A stretch of 37,968 nt of DNA. Origin: Verrucomicrobiota bacterium. GTDB lineage: Bacteria > Verrucomicrobiota > Verrucomicrobiia > Limisphaerales > UBA8199. The translations under genes were made by a program, and so were the position numbers. The number at the start of each line of letters is the position of its first letter. Position 1 is the first letter of the stretch. Under the pieces are notes generated by a model. It made no database searches. It saw only the letters and a program-made list of their open reading frames with translations, and was not told the DNA's origin. This document shows, piece after piece, positions 23,145-31,508 of this stretch. The stretch is from positions 1 through 37,968 of the forward strand of contig PSRM01000370.1 of NCBI GenBank assembly GCA_003176045.1. The letters run 5' to 3'.

Positions 23145-23912
23145 TTATTGCCAAACGCCACTCTGACGAAGTTGCTCTCGTGCAAGTCCGGCCCAATTGC
23201 GATTGGCCGTGGGACTGGCAGGGCTCGGATGCAGGACGCGACCCAGCTTGGGCGCCGGATTGTGGGAGCGAACACCTGGTCCACTGGGGCTGTGTCCATT
23301 GGAAAAAACCGCGGCAGCTCGCTTAAAGGCGAAATCTCCTATTCCGATCAGCCATTCAGGTTGAAGGATGCGCACGACTCGTAGGAGATGAGCATCGCAC
23401 GCTTCAAACAAAGTCTCGCGCTCGGCAGGGGCCAGCTTATCAGGCGTGCGGTTGCGGCCCGATTCCTCAATGAAAGCCAGAGGACAGTAGTTCATCACCA
23501 GATGTGTTTTGAAAAACTTTGTGGGCGTTTCAAATTCCTGCGCGAACAGACCCCAGAGCCGATTTCCGCTCACTTCAGATCGCGAACAATCGAAGCCACG
23601 AACGGGCCGACGCGGATGCTCGCGTGGAGGCTTGCCGATTGAACCGGCGAGGCCAAGCCAGTTGCGCACAGCGGCGACCTCACCAAATGGCACACCGGTT
23701 TGTGCCATGCCAAAGGGCCCCGGATTCATACCCAGAAAAACAACTCGCTTATGCCCGCCGGCGAATCTGCGCAAATAGGACTCGTAAACCGGCCAGGCAT
23801 ACACGAGCGGATTATAGACATGGGAAACCGGAGTTGAGAATTTCAGCCGGCTAACCTCAGAGCTAAGGCGCTTGGCGGCGAGCAGGAGTTCGCGAGTGAC
23901 CTCCGGTGTCAT
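23145..23912 (-). CDS. SMUG1-type (family 3) uracil-DNA glycosylase
   Basis: Excises uracil and oxidised uracil derivatives from DNA. The 255 residues carry the family 3 signatures: GMNPGPFGMAQTGVPFGEV (61-79, motif A), NYCPL (141-145) and HPSPASP (228-234, motif B with catalytic-loop His). SMUG1 was first known from animals, but bacterial homologues exist. The ATG at 23912 is 2 nt from the stop of the preceding RG-rich gene, and cbiM follows 22 nt downstream, so these genes probably share a transcript. Together with the family 4 enzyme at 7819-8496 this gives two unrelated uracil glycosylases in one window. Active-site motifs are intact. Confidence 0.88.
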   Translation of the reverse strand: MTPEVTRELLLAAKRLSSEVSRLKFSTPVSHVYNPLVYAWPVYESYLRRFAGGHKRVVFLGMNPGPFGMAQTGVPFGEVAAVRNWLGLAGSIGKPPREHPRRPVRGFDCSRSEVSGNRLWGLFAQEFETPTKFFKTHLVMNYCPLAFIEESGRNRTPDKLAPAERETLFEACDAHLLRVVRILQPEWLIGIGDFAFKRAAAVFSNGHSPSGPGVRSHNPAPKLGRVLHPSPASPTANRNWAGLAREQLRQSGVWQ

Positions 23913-23913
23913 G

Positions 23914-24534
23914 TTACCGGCCCTCGCGACTGTGGTGCATTTGTCGCAAAGCCCGGCGCAAGGATTCGATCTCCCGTTCGTCGGCGTCTTTTTGACGCTC
24001 AGCTAATTCGAGCGTTTCCAAAACTTCCTCCATATCATCGACCGTTTTTCGCAAAGTTTCGAGGATCTTATTGACCTCTTCAATCGCGGTCTGAATCGCT
24101 TCGGGTGGCGCCGGACGGAAATCTCTGGAGCCAGGGCCACGGCCACCGCGTCTGCCGGCCTGCCTTTCGCTTGTGGCGCCACTAATTGGCGCAAAGCCAG
24201 TGCCCTGGGGCCGAGCCGGCTCCCGCGCCTCCGGCTCGGAGATCGGGCTTTCGGCGGCCGGTCCCTCCTCGGCACCGGGAGCGCCGGCAGAAAACGCTTC
24301 AGGACTCTCCTGGACCGATTCTTCCGCTGGTCCGCTCTCAGCAGCCGGCTCTTGCTGTGTGGGCGTTGCCTCCGACCGCGGTTGCTGGCGAGGCACATAC
24401 CCTCGTGAAGATCTCGAACGCCGACCACGACTTCGCCGGCCCCGGCCAGAACGGTGGCTGCGCCGGTCCGAAGGTGAAGACTCGGGCCGCTCCGGCGCCG
24501 GTGAATCAGTCATGTTGTCCTCATCGGGAGTCAT
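23914..24534 (-). CDS. Arg/Gly/Ser-rich protein with C-terminal coiled coil
   Basis: A 206-residue protein of unknown function. Residues about 20-50 are a highly basic, disordered tract (RRSHRSGRGRRSRGRRSRSS). Residues 55-110 are acidic and Pro/Ala/Glu-rich. Another RG-rich patch (GRRGGRGPGSRDF) follows. The last 65 residues form a predicted coiled coil (AIQTAIEEVNKILETLRK...) ending REIESLRRALRQMHHSREGR. Such RG tracts often bind nucleic acid; that is inference. Its stop is 1 nt from the start of the SMUG1-like gene, so the two are almost certainly cotranscribed and perhaps functionally linked. The second Met (residue 8) is an alternative start. Confidence 0.7.
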   Translation of the reverse strand: MTPDEDNMTDSPAPERPESSPSDRRSHRSGRGRRSRGRRSRSSRGYVPRQQPRSEATPTQQEPAAESGPAEESVQESPEAFSAGAPGAEEGPAAESPISEPEAREPARPQGTGFAPISGATSERQAGRRGGRGPGSRDFRPAPPEAIQTAIEEVNKILETLRKTVDDMEEVLETLELAERQKDADEREIESLRRALRQMHHSREGR

Positions 24535-24677
24535 GTCCCCCTCAAATTGCCTTCAACGCTCCCAAATGCAAAGGGAATTGTTTTCGCAGTGAGGCTGGGC
24601 CTCAGACCGGCAAGGCGAGATGCGTCTGCATAACTGGACTTTCTTCGGGACCCGCGTTTACGTACAATAAGGATAGA

Positions 24678-26108
24678 ATGAATAGATTGTTATGGGGCCT
24701 GCTCTGCTGGCTGGCTGGTTTAAGTCTGAGCTTCAATTGCTGGTCCTCCCCAGACCAGGCGACCAATCGGCCTCCGAAGGCGCCGGCTGGTTTTCAGCGT
24801 CACCCCAACGTCATTTTCATCCTGGCGGACGATCTGGGCTACGGAGACCTGGGGTGTTACGGCCAGAAAAAGATTAAAACTCCGAATCTCGACCGAATGG
24901 CCGCTGAAGGGATGAGATTCACCAGCTTTTACGCCGGAAGCACGGTGTGCGCGCCTTCGCGGTGCGCGCTGATGACGGGACTTCACACCGGGCACTGTCT
25001 TATTCGCGGCAACGGGAACGTACCTCTGAGGACCGAGGACCTGACGGTGGCCGAAATACTGAAGAGCGCTGGCTTTTACACGGGGCTGGTTGGAAAATGG
25101 GGATTAGGCAAAGAAAACACGACTGGATTGCCCCAGAAGAAAGGCTTTGATCAATTCGTGGGTTACCTCGATCAGGTCCACGCCCATGATTACTACACCG
25201 ATCATTTATGGCGTCATGATCCTGTTACGGGGTTTGATGGACAAAACGTGATATTCGAGAATCAAGGAGGTAAGAAAGGCCTCTACATCCACGACTTGTT
25301 CACCACCGGGGCGTTAAACTTTGTGCGGATTCACAAGCCCGACCAGTTCAATCGTTACCAACCCCTTTTCCTATATCTGGCCTACACGATTCCTCATGCG
25401 AACAACGAGGAAACAAAGCGCTCCGGCAACGGTATGGAGGTGCCGAACGATTCGCCTTATACAGACGAGCCCTGGCCACAAGTGGAGAAGAACAAAGCTG
25501 CAATGATCAGTCGGCTCGACACAGACGTGGGCCGGCTTCTGGCGCAGCTTAAGAAATACAAAATGGACGATGACACAATCGTGTTTTTCTCGAGCGATAA
25601 CGGCGCGCACAAGGAAGGCGGCGTGGATCCCAAATTCTTCAACAGCTCCGGTCCGTTACGTGGCATCAAGCGGGATTTGTACGAGGGCGGCATCCGCGTG
25701 CCGCTGGTCGTGCGCTGGCCGGGCAAGGTCAAGGCTGGCACGGTCAACGACATTCCCTTCGCGTTCTGGGATTTTCTGCCTACTGCCGCCGATTTGGCTG
25801 GAACAAACGCGCCTCCAAACAGCGATGGCATTTCGTTTGTTCCCACCCTGCTGGGACAGACTCAAACCAATCAGCACCAGTTTCTCTATTGGGAATTTCA
25901 TGAACGCGGTTTTCAGCAGGCCGCGCGCATGGGTGAATGGAAAGCCGTGCGCGCCAAAGCGGGGCAGCCGATCGAGCTGTACAATCTGACAACGGATCTG
26001 GGAGAGAAAAAGAATGTGGCGGTAGAACAGCCGGAGATCGTTGCGAAATTTGAGGACTATTTTAAGACCGCGAGGACGGAATCGGCTGATTGGCCGATTA
26101 AAAACTGA
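24678..26108 (+). CDS. Sulfatase (formylglycine type), secreted
   Basis: Hydrolyses a sulfate ester, probably in the periplasm. In the 476-residue form from ATG 24678 a signal peptide (MNRLLWGLLCWLAGLSLSFN) leads the protein. Metal-binding Asp51-Asp52 (ILADDLGYGD) and the modification motif C91-A-P-S-R95, whose Cys is oxidised to formylglycine by FGE, are present. GLVGKWGLG carries the catalytic Lys region, and FSSDNGAHKEGG the second Asp-Asn metal pair. The family resembles arylsulfatase A/S1 enzymes acting on polysaccharides in Verrucomicrobia and Planctomycetes. Longer in-frame starts back to 24186 run antisense through the RG-rich gene and are rejected. The stop overlaps the nfo start (TGATG). 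No FGE gene is in the window. Confidence 0.9.
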   Translation: MNRLLWGLLCWLAGLSLSFNCWSSPDQATNRPPKAPAGFQRHPNVIFILADDLGYGDLGCYGQKKIKTPNLDRMAAEGMRFTSFYAGSTVCAPSRCALMTGLHTGHCLIRGNGNVPLRTEDLTVAEILKSAGFYTGLVGKWGLGKENTTGLPQKKGFDQFVGYLDQVHAHDYYTDHLWRHDPVTGFDGQNVIFENQGGKKGLYIHDLFTTGALNFVRIHKPDQFNRYQPLFLYLAYTIPHANNEETKRSGNGMEVPNDSPYTDEPWPQVEKNKAAMISRLDTDVGRLLAQLKKYKMDDDTIVFFSSDNGAHKEGGVDPKFFNSSGPLRGIKRDLYEGGIRVPLVVRWPGKVKAGTVNDIPFAFWDFLPTAADLAGTNAPPNSDGISFVPTLLGQTQTNQHQFLYWEFHERGFQQAARMGEWKAVRAKAGQPIELYNLTTDLGEKKNVAVEQPEIVAKFEDYFKTARTESADWPIKN

Positions 26109-26956
26109 TGCTGTTCGGCGCTCACTGCTCGACGGCTGGCGGCCCTCACAAGGCGCTCGAAAAGGCGACGGCCATAGGAGCAGATATCCTCCAGGTCTTT
26201 GTCAAAAACAACTTTCAGTGGTTCGGCAAGCCGCCAACGCCGCAAGCTCTTGCAATGTACGCCAATGCGCTCGCTGCCCGGAACGTTCATTGCGTTTTCG
26301 GCCATACGGGTTATCTCATCAACCTTGCCGCCCATGCATCGCCAAACCGCGATCGCTCCATCAAATCGCTGATTCAGGAAATCGAATTTGCCGAGGCGCT
26401 TGGCCTGCCTTTCCTGGTGATGCACCCAGGCGCACACCTGGGCTTGGGTGAAGCGGCAGGGCTCAAACAAGCTGCGGCGGGGTTGGATGAAGTATTCGCG
26501 GTTACAAAACAGTCCTCCGTCCGTATCGCTCTGGAGAACACCGCCGGGCAAGGCTCATGCCTTGGGCATCGGATGGCGCATCTGGCGGCGATTTACGATA
26601 AGGTCAGAAAACCCGAGCGATTGGGTGTTTGCCTGGACACTGCTCATCTCTTCGCCGCCGGCTATGACATCCGGACGCCGAATGGCTGGAACGCTGCCAT
26701 CCGTGAAGTCACTTCTTTGGTGGGCTTAAAGCAAATCCTCGCTTTTCATCTTAATGATTCCAAAACTGATCTCGGTTCGCGCGTGGACCGTCACGCCCAT
26801 ATAGGGAAGGGCAAGATTGGTTTGGAAGGTTTTCGGGTGATCGTGAACGACGCGCGCTTCAGAAAGCACCCCGGCTGCCTGGAAACGCCCAAGGGCGATG
26901 ACTTAAAGGAAGATGTCATGAATTTGAAAGTCCTGAGAGGGCTGGTGAGGCGTTAG
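26108..26956 (+). CDS. nfo: Endonuclease IV (AP endonuclease)
   Basis: Zinc-dependent AP endonuclease: cleaves the backbone 5' to abasic sites such as those left by uracil glycosylases. The 282 residues match the family. GAHCSTAGG starts the TIM barrel. The metal ligands appear in order as VFGHTGYL, VMHPGAHLG, ALENTAG, CLDTAHLFAAGYD, FHLNDSK, DRHAHIGKG and LETPKG. ATG 26108 overlaps the sulfatase stop by one base, so the two genes are translationally coupled although functionally unrelated. Its presence near two uracil glycosylases is notable. The repeat cluster from 26957 begins directly after the stop. Confidence 0.93.
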   Translation: MLFGAHCSTAGGPHKALEKATAIGADILQVFVKNNFQWFGKPPTPQALAMYANALAARNVHCVFGHTGYLINLAAHASPNRDRSIKSLIQEIEFAEALGLPFLVMHPGAHLGLGEAAGLKQAAAGLDEVFAVTKQSSVRIALENTAGQGSCLGHRMAHLAAIYDKVRKPERLGVCLDTAHLFAAGYDIRTPNGWNAAIREVTSLVGLKQILAFHLNDSKTDLGSRVDRHAHIGKGKIGLEGFRVIVNDARFRKHPGCLETPKGDDLKEDVMNLKVLRGLVRR

Positions 26957-27063
26957 ATTCGGATTTCGGATTTCGGATTTCGGATTTCGGATTTGATATT
27001 TAGAGCCTCGTTACCTCGGCTGCTACTGTTCAATTTTCCTGTCTTCATTTTTCCTGTCTTTCG
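26957..27063 (+). repeat. Mosaic leader: cggattt array + GAGCCTCG element + ttttcctgtctt
   Basis: Four to five ttcggatttcgg units (26957-26995) are followed by the 25-nt element at 27002-27026 and two ttttcctgtctt(c) units (27033-27059). The cluster lies directly upstream of the kinase gene at 27078 and uses the same modules as 12959-13062, in another order. Confidence 0.7.
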
Positions 27064-27077
27064 TATAGTCTGCCGCG

Positions 27078-28538
27078 ATGGCAGTCCAAAATCGCATTGT
27101 AAAGGTCCAAAAGCGCAACCGCGCCCTGGTGAGATTCGATGAGGAGAAGATTTGGCGGGCGATTTTGCAGGCGGCGCAGTCTATCGGAGGTTTTGCGCAA
27201 GATTATTTGCCTGGGATCAATGACCGCATTTTTCAGGCATGGGGCGATGATGAGAAGATCGCCGGGTTCCTGGCAGATGCGGTTCTTCTGTGCCTGAATG
27301 CGAACCCGCATCATTTGATCGCCAACTTTCCGCCCACCATCGAGACGATTCAGGACGAGGTTTTGCACGCGCTGCGCAGTTACGGATTTCAAAATACGGC
27401 TGACGCTTATGCCTGCTACCGCTGGGGCCGGCATTGGTTGCGCGAGGGCGCAATCACGCAGGACAAATTTGTCGGCAACGGCTTTCCGAAAGCTCGGATG
27501 GAACAAACGCTCGCGAGGAACCGCCAGCGTGGGTGCGATACGGTTGCAGGGCTCAATGAAGTCGTGCGGAGCGGAAAATTGAAAGCAGTTGTGGACGAAT
27601 CTCTGGCAATGTACGAACGCTCGCTCGACGAAGCGGCAGCCAAAGTGATAGCGCGCCTGAACTCAGGCGACAAGCTGCGGATGATGTGGGTAAGCGGGCC
27701 AAGTTCCTCGGGGAAAACCACGACAACAGTCAAATTGACCGAACGGCTGCGCAAGCAGGGTCTTCGCTTCCTGATGCTCAATCTGGATGATTACTTTTGG
27801 TCGCTAGTCGAGCATCCCACCGACTGGATCAATGACCGTAATTACGAGACGCCGGAGGCAATGGACATCCAGTTGCTGAACGGTCATCTCACGCGCCTGC
27901 TGCATGGGGAAACGGTGGAAAAGCCCATCTACAGCTTCAAGGAAGGCCGCCGCCTGGCTGCCAAACCGATTAAGCTCGATCCCGACCAGATTCTGCTGCT
28001 CGATTGTTTGCACGGCCTGTATCCTCCCATCACGGAAGGCATCGAAGCGTCCGCGCAGTTTCGTCTCTACATCGAAACTCAGAACGTGCTCTATGAAGGC
28101 GATGGCAGCAGCAAGCGCCTGACAAAATTCACCGATGTCCGGTTATTGCGTCGGATGTTGCGCGATGTGCAACACCGGAATCACAGCCCGCTCTTGACCA
28201 TCCTGCACTGGCACTATGTTCGGGCGGGCGAACTGTTCAGCATTATTCCGCTGAATGGGCTGGCTGATCATATCGTTAACGGCGGCTTCCCGTTCGATCT
28301 GCCAATCCTGAAACCTTTTTTCAGCGGGCCCGAAAGTTATCTGCCTGCACTGCAGCATTTCGATTCTTATCCCGGCTTCCTGGACGCGCGCGTGCGCTAT
28401 GAGCGCGTCAAGAACCTGCTGGAGTCAGTGATCGGCCTGAAGAAAGAGGATTTGAAAGGGCATGCCATCATACCGGGAGATGCCGTTGTGCGAGAGTTCA
28501 TTGGGGACAGCACGATTCAGATTCCGCATAATGAATGA
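27078..28538 (+). CDS. ATP-cone domain fused to uridine-kinase-like P-loop kinase
   Basis: A 486-residue fusion. Residues about 5-95 form an ATP-cone (VKVQKRNRALVRFDEEKIWRAI...), the nucleotide-sensing domain otherwise typical of ribonucleotide reductases and NrdR. From about 200 the protein is a P-loop kinase with GPSSSGKTTTT (207-217), LNLDDYFW (Walker-B-like Asp), YETPEAMDIQLL and PIYSFKEGRR, as in uridine kinase/phosphoribulokinase. The segment 100-200 is helical. Nucleoside phosphorylation is the likely reaction, with the ATP-cone giving allosteric control; both are inferred from domain families. The ATG 27078 is clear. No RNR or pyrimidine gene is adjacent. The nucleoside substrate is unknown. 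Confidence 0.82.
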   Translation: MAVQNRIVKVQKRNRALVRFDEEKIWRAILQAAQSIGGFAQDYLPGINDRIFQAWGDDEKIAGFLADAVLLCLNANPHHLIANFPPTIETIQDEVLHALRSYGFQNTADAYACYRWGRHWLREGAITQDKFVGNGFPKARMEQTLARNRQRGCDTVAGLNEVVRSGKLKAVVDESLAMYERSLDEAAAKVIARLNSGDKLRMMWVSGPSSSGKTTTTVKLTERLRKQGLRFLMLNLDDYFWSLVEHPTDWINDRNYETPEAMDIQLLNGHLTRLLHGETVEKPIYSFKEGRRLAAKPIKLDPDQILLLDCLHGLYPPITEGIEASAQFRLYIETQNVLYEGDGSSKRLTKFTDVRLLRRMLRDVQHRNHSPLLTILHWHYVRAGELFSIIPLNGLADHIVNGGFPFDLPILKPFFSGPESYLPALQHFDSYPGFLDARVRYERVKNLLESVIGLKKEDLKGHAIIPGDAVVREFIGDSTIQIPHNE

Positions 28539-28563
28539 GCGTGGGAGTACCGGAGGCTGCGGC

Positions 28564-28737
28564 GCAAATCCGAGATCCGAAATCCGAAATCCGAAATTGA
28601 TCAGAGCGCACCGAGGAGGGGTTTAACGCAAAGTCGCAAAGAGGCAAAGACGCAGAGAGCAGAGAGAAAACTGATAGAAAGATTTTAGGAGCGAAAAATG
28701 TTTCTGTCCTCAATATTCTCATTACCTCGGCTGTTAC
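28564..28737 (+). repeat. Mosaic leader of four repeat modules
   Basis: Order: gatccgaaatccgaaatccg (28571-28590), aacgcaaagtcgcaaagagg (28624-28643), gacagaaa-like words reading gatagaaag (28672-28680), and a degenerate 25-nt element at about 28716-28737 (TTACCTCGGCTGTTAC). It ends 31 nt before the transporter start. Confidence 0.6.
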
Positions 28738-28768
28738 GCTGGTTGCAACGGTTGTTCGTTTAGATCGC

Positions 28769-29725
28769 ATGGACCCAAGACCGAGTGCAGGGGACGACGT
28801 AAGGAGTCCTCTCCGGCTGCCATCCAAACCCTTTTTGCCGCCTCGGTTTGCGTTATGCCTGGTGATCTGCCTTTGGGGCTTATCCTTTATCGCAACAAAG
28901 ACCGCTTTGCGTGAGGCTTCACCAGCGACGCTTGTCGCCCTGCGCTTTGGGTTGGGGACTGGGCTTCTGTTCGCTGTTTTGCGTTTGCGCGGGTTTCCTT
29001 TGCTGCCTCCAAGAGATGCATGGCCGAGCCTTGCGTTGATGGGCTTTGTTGGAGTGTTCCTTCACCATCTGATCCAGGCTACTGGCTTGACCACTACCAC
29101 TGCCACCAACGCCGGCTGGCTTATTGGCCTTATCCCCATTTGGTCAGCCCTCCTCTCTGCGGCGCTGCTCAAAGAGCGCTTTGGATTCCTTAAACTGGCA
29201 GGCCTGGTGGGAGGCACTGCCGGAGCGATCCTGGTGATCAGTCATGGAAAGCCGATAACGGAAGTGCTGAAACTCCCCTCCACGCACGGCGATCTGCTTG
29301 TGCTCATCACTACGTTCACCTGGGCGATTTATACGGTCGTCGGGCACGGAACGATAAAAAGGCTCGGCCCTCTGAGGGCGACTACGGGAGCCATGCTTCT
29401 GGGCTGGCTTATGGTGCTACCGGTGTTCTTGTTTACCGAAGGCTGGCGTGAGTTGTCTCACCTATCAATACGCGGCTGGGGCGCAATCCTTTTCCTTGGC
29501 ATCGGCTGCTCGGCTTTTGGGTACCTCATGTGGTACGCCGCTTTGGAGCGCATCGAAGCCTCGCGCGTGGCCTCCTTTTTATACGCCCAGCCGTTGGTCA
29601 CCGCCGTTGCAGGGCCCCTGCTGTTGCACGAGCAGTTCTGGGCAAGCACCATTGCAGGCGGTTTGCTGGTGCTGGCGAGCGTCTTCGTGATCCAAAAAGC
29701 ACCCGTGCTGAAACGGGCGGCGTGA
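28769..29725 (+). CDS. EamA/DMT family transporter
   Basis: Inner-membrane drug/metabolite transporter with ten predicted helices arranged as two EamA halves (about 28-150 and 170-312) in 318 residues. Typical landmarks are CLWGLSFIATKTAL, RFGLGTGLLFAVL, TTTTATNAGWLIGLIPIWSAL and, in the second half, GIGCSAFGYLMWYAALERIEASRVASFLYAQPL. RhaT/YdcZ-like exporters of amino acids or other metabolites belong here, but the substrate cannot be predicted. The N-terminal 25 residues are hydrophilic. ATG 28769 follows a degenerate leader repeat. A large nested inverted repeat follows downstream (29784-29903). Confidence 0.88.
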   Translation: MDPRPSAGDDVRSPLRLPSKPFLPPRFALCLVICLWGLSFIATKTALREASPATLVALRFGLGTGLLFAVLRLRGFPLLPPRDAWPSLALMGFVGVFLHHLIQATGLTTTTATNAGWLIGLIPIWSALLSAALLKERFGFLKLAGLVGGTAGAILVISHGKPITEVLKLPSTHGDLLVLITTFTWAIYTVVGHGTIKRLGPLRATTGAMLLGWLMVLPVFLFTEGWRELSHLSIRGWGAILFLGIGCSAFGYLMWYAALERIEASRVASFLYAQPLVTAVAGPLLLHEQFWASTIAGGLLVLASVFVIQKAPVLKRAA

Positions 29726-29783
29726 ACCCCGAAGGCTTTCGGGGGGAAACGTGAAACTGACGGGGAGGGCTAGTGACAAAATC

Positions 29784-29903
29784 TGTAGGGCAGGCTTTCC
29801 AGCCTGCCGGTTGCGGCGCTTTCCAGCGCCGCGACCCTGCAATGCCATGGTTCAGGGGGCTGAAAAGCCCCCTGAACCGGCAGGCTCGAAAGCCTGCCCT
29901 ACA
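29784..29903. repeat. Nested cruciform-type inverted repeat
   Basis: Outer arms of 29 nt (29784-29812 and 29875-29903) are inverted copies with one mismatch. Each contains its own hairpin, GGCAGGC-TTTCCA-GCCTGCC in the left arm. Two more hairpins sit inside: GCGGCGC-TTTCCA-GCGCCGC at 29813-29832 and one with arms GGTTCAGGGGGCT/AGCCCCCTGAACC. From 29904 to 30056 I see no gene. The TTTCCA loop links it to 32668-32716 and 33959-34081. Confidence 0.85.
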
Positions 29904-30056
29904 ATGGTGCAGGGAACGCCGTGCTCGGCGGCGCTTCTGAGGGCCCGATCAGCCCAATCGCGAAGCGTTGACGATCCAGGAGCAGAATGCCAACCTGTGG
30001 TCATGCGCGCCGAAGAGATCCACCCTCCGGCTCACTAAAACCTTGCGTTGAGAGTC

Positions 30057-30614
30057 ATGAGCGAAAAGAAATCGGCCGGCTGGCAAAGTGTTCGCCGACA
30101 GTTGGAGGATTGGAACAAGCCCGCGCTGATCGCCCTGGTGAAGGACCTATACGATGCTTGTGCTGATAACCGTGATTTTGTGCAAGCCCGGTTTCAGGCC
30201 GAGGAAAACGCCGGCACAGCGTTGGAAAAATATCGAGGCAAAATCGTGGAGCAATTTTATCCGGCACGCGGCTTTGGGAAACTCAAACTAGCTGAGGCGC
30301 GCAAAGCCATTCGCGATTATCGCAAGGCCACAGGCAATTTGACGGGGACAATTGACCTGATGCTGACGTATGTGGAGAACGGCACCGACTTCACGCGCGA
30401 ATTCGGCGACATCAACGAGGCTTATTACAACAGCCTGGATTCGGTACTACACGAGATGGCGCAACTGCTCCTGAGCGAGGGCAGCGAACTCTATCCACAG
30501 TTTCGAGAACGCCTTCAGGACTTGGCCGACCGTGCCGAGGATATCGGCTGGGGCTACGGAGATTCCGTGGGAGACTATGTGTGCCAACTCGAGAACGAGC
30601 TGGCCGGCGACTAA
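30057..30614 (+). CDS. DUF6155-like cytoplasmic protein
   Basis: A 185-residue soluble, highly charged protein without signal or membrane segments. The pattern WNKPALIALVKDLYDACADNRDFVQARF followed by KIVEQFYPARGFGKLKLAEARKAIRDYRKAT recalls the small bacterial DUF6155 family, of unknown function. The family name is from memory of the pattern and is only moderately certain. ATG 30057 is preferred to TTG 30048. After its TAA stop (30612-30614) the same reading frame stays open for 36 codons to a TGA that overlaps the start of the LexA-like gene at 30722, so the three reading frames look like one transcription unit. Confidence 0.72.
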   Translation: MSEKKSAGWQSVRRQLEDWNKPALIALVKDLYDACADNRDFVQARFQAEENAGTALEKYRGKIVEQFYPARGFGKLKLAEARKAIRDYRKATGNLTGTIDLMLTYVENGTDFTREFGDINEAYYNSLDSVLHEMAQLLLSEGSELYPQFRERLQDLADRAEDIGWGYGDSVGDYVCQLENELAGD

Positions 30615-30626
30615 GAGGTCGTCACT

Positions 30627-30725
30627 TTGGCGCATGATAAGAATCCAGACCGGCTGTCCGTGCGCACTGGCTTTGTCGAAAAGGTCGTGAAGTTTGTCCA
30701 GACTTTGGAGAAAGGATCGGAGTGA
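30627..30725 (+). CDS. Possible 32-residue small protein
   Basis: An open frame from TTG 30627 to TGA 30723-30725, in the same frame as the upstream DUF6155-like gene. It encodes a coherent amphipathic peptide with GFVEKVVKFVQTLEKGSE at its end. Its TGA overlaps the GTG start of the LexA-like gene (GTGA), a common translational-coupling arrangement. It may be a real small gene or a former C-terminal extension of the upstream protein cut off by the TAA. There is no homologue I recognise. Confidence 0.35.
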   Translation: MAHDKNPDRLSVRTGFVEKVVKFVQTLEKGSE

Positions 30726-31321
30726 AATCGCCTTACACGTCCCGGCAAGGCCAGTTTCTCGCGTTCATCCACCATTACACCACTCTGCACGGCCGCCCGC
30801 CGACAGAGGCGGAAATGGCCCAATATTTCCAAGTCACGCCGCCAAGCGTACATGGCATGGTCCTGACGTTGGAGCGGCGCGGTTTAATCACGCGCATGCC
30901 TGGAGAGGCGCGGAGCATCCGACTGACGTTGCCGCCAGAACAACTGCCGCCTCTGCACGGCGCCACCGGCGTTGTGAGCATTCAACCGCGACCGCAGCAA
31001 ACTCAAGGCGAGCAATTCGACGACACACAGACAGCCCTGGCGCGCCTTGGCAAAATCCAGATTGACGGTCTGTTTGTGCGCAATATGCAGCATCCCATTG
31101 ACGACTCCGAATTTATCCCGTTGTTGGACACCTTGATCGAGTCATTCGCCCGCGTCGGTTTGAACGCGGTGCGCGTCAAAGAACTGCGCCGCCGCGTCTG
31201 CGAATCCTACCATCGCTGCTGCCAACAAACCGAACCGGAATCCACTTTCGAGGAGAACATGGATCTGATGTTCAGCTACCTGCCCGGTCCGCCCAGAACG
31301 CACTGGTTGAGGTGGATTTGA
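30722..31321 (+). CDS. LexA-type HTH protein without peptidase domain
   Basis: A 199-residue putative DNA-binding protein. Residues 1-68 match the LexA DNA-binding winged helix: YTSRQGQFLAFIHHYTTLHGRPPTEAEMAQ, then PPSVHGMVLTLERRGLITR and the ARSIRL ending. The S24 self-cleavage domain with Ser/Lys is absent. Instead, residues 75-199 form an unrelated, mostly helical region with a Cys/His-containing stretch (RRRVCESYHRCCQQ). It therefore cannot respond to RecA-type cleavage as LexA does. The start is GTG 30722, overlapping the small ORF. It may regulate the upstream DUF6155-like gene; that is only a context inference. Confidence 0.72.
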   Translation: MKSPYTSRQGQFLAFIHHYTTLHGRPPTEAEMAQYFQVTPPSVHGMVLTLERRGLITRMPGEARSIRLTLPPEQLPPLHGATGVVSIQPRPQQTQGEQFDDTQTALARLGKIQIDGLFVRNMQHPIDDSEFIPLLDTLIESFARVGLNAVRVKELRRRVCESYHRCCQQTEPESTFEENMDLMFSYLPGPPRTHWLRWI

Positions 31322-31508
31322 CTGAGACGGCGCAGTCTCGCTGCTGATTACAAGGTCGTGAGTCGGAAGCCGCCGGGGCCAACACAGAGATCCTATAGAC
31401 AAAGACACAACGGATTTTCGGAGACGAATACAGACCATCTTGACAAACGAATGGGGACAAACGAATAAAGGCCAAAGGGGCCTGGCTTAACGTTTTAACC
31501 GCTTTGGC

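Noticed and set aside
24186-24677. In-frame N-terminal extension of the sulfatase
   Set aside because: It is antisense to the RG-rich gene; the signal peptide starts at 24678.
29751-30038. 95-residue frame before the DUF6155-like gene
   Set aside because: Mostly translation of the nested inverted repeat at 29784-29903.
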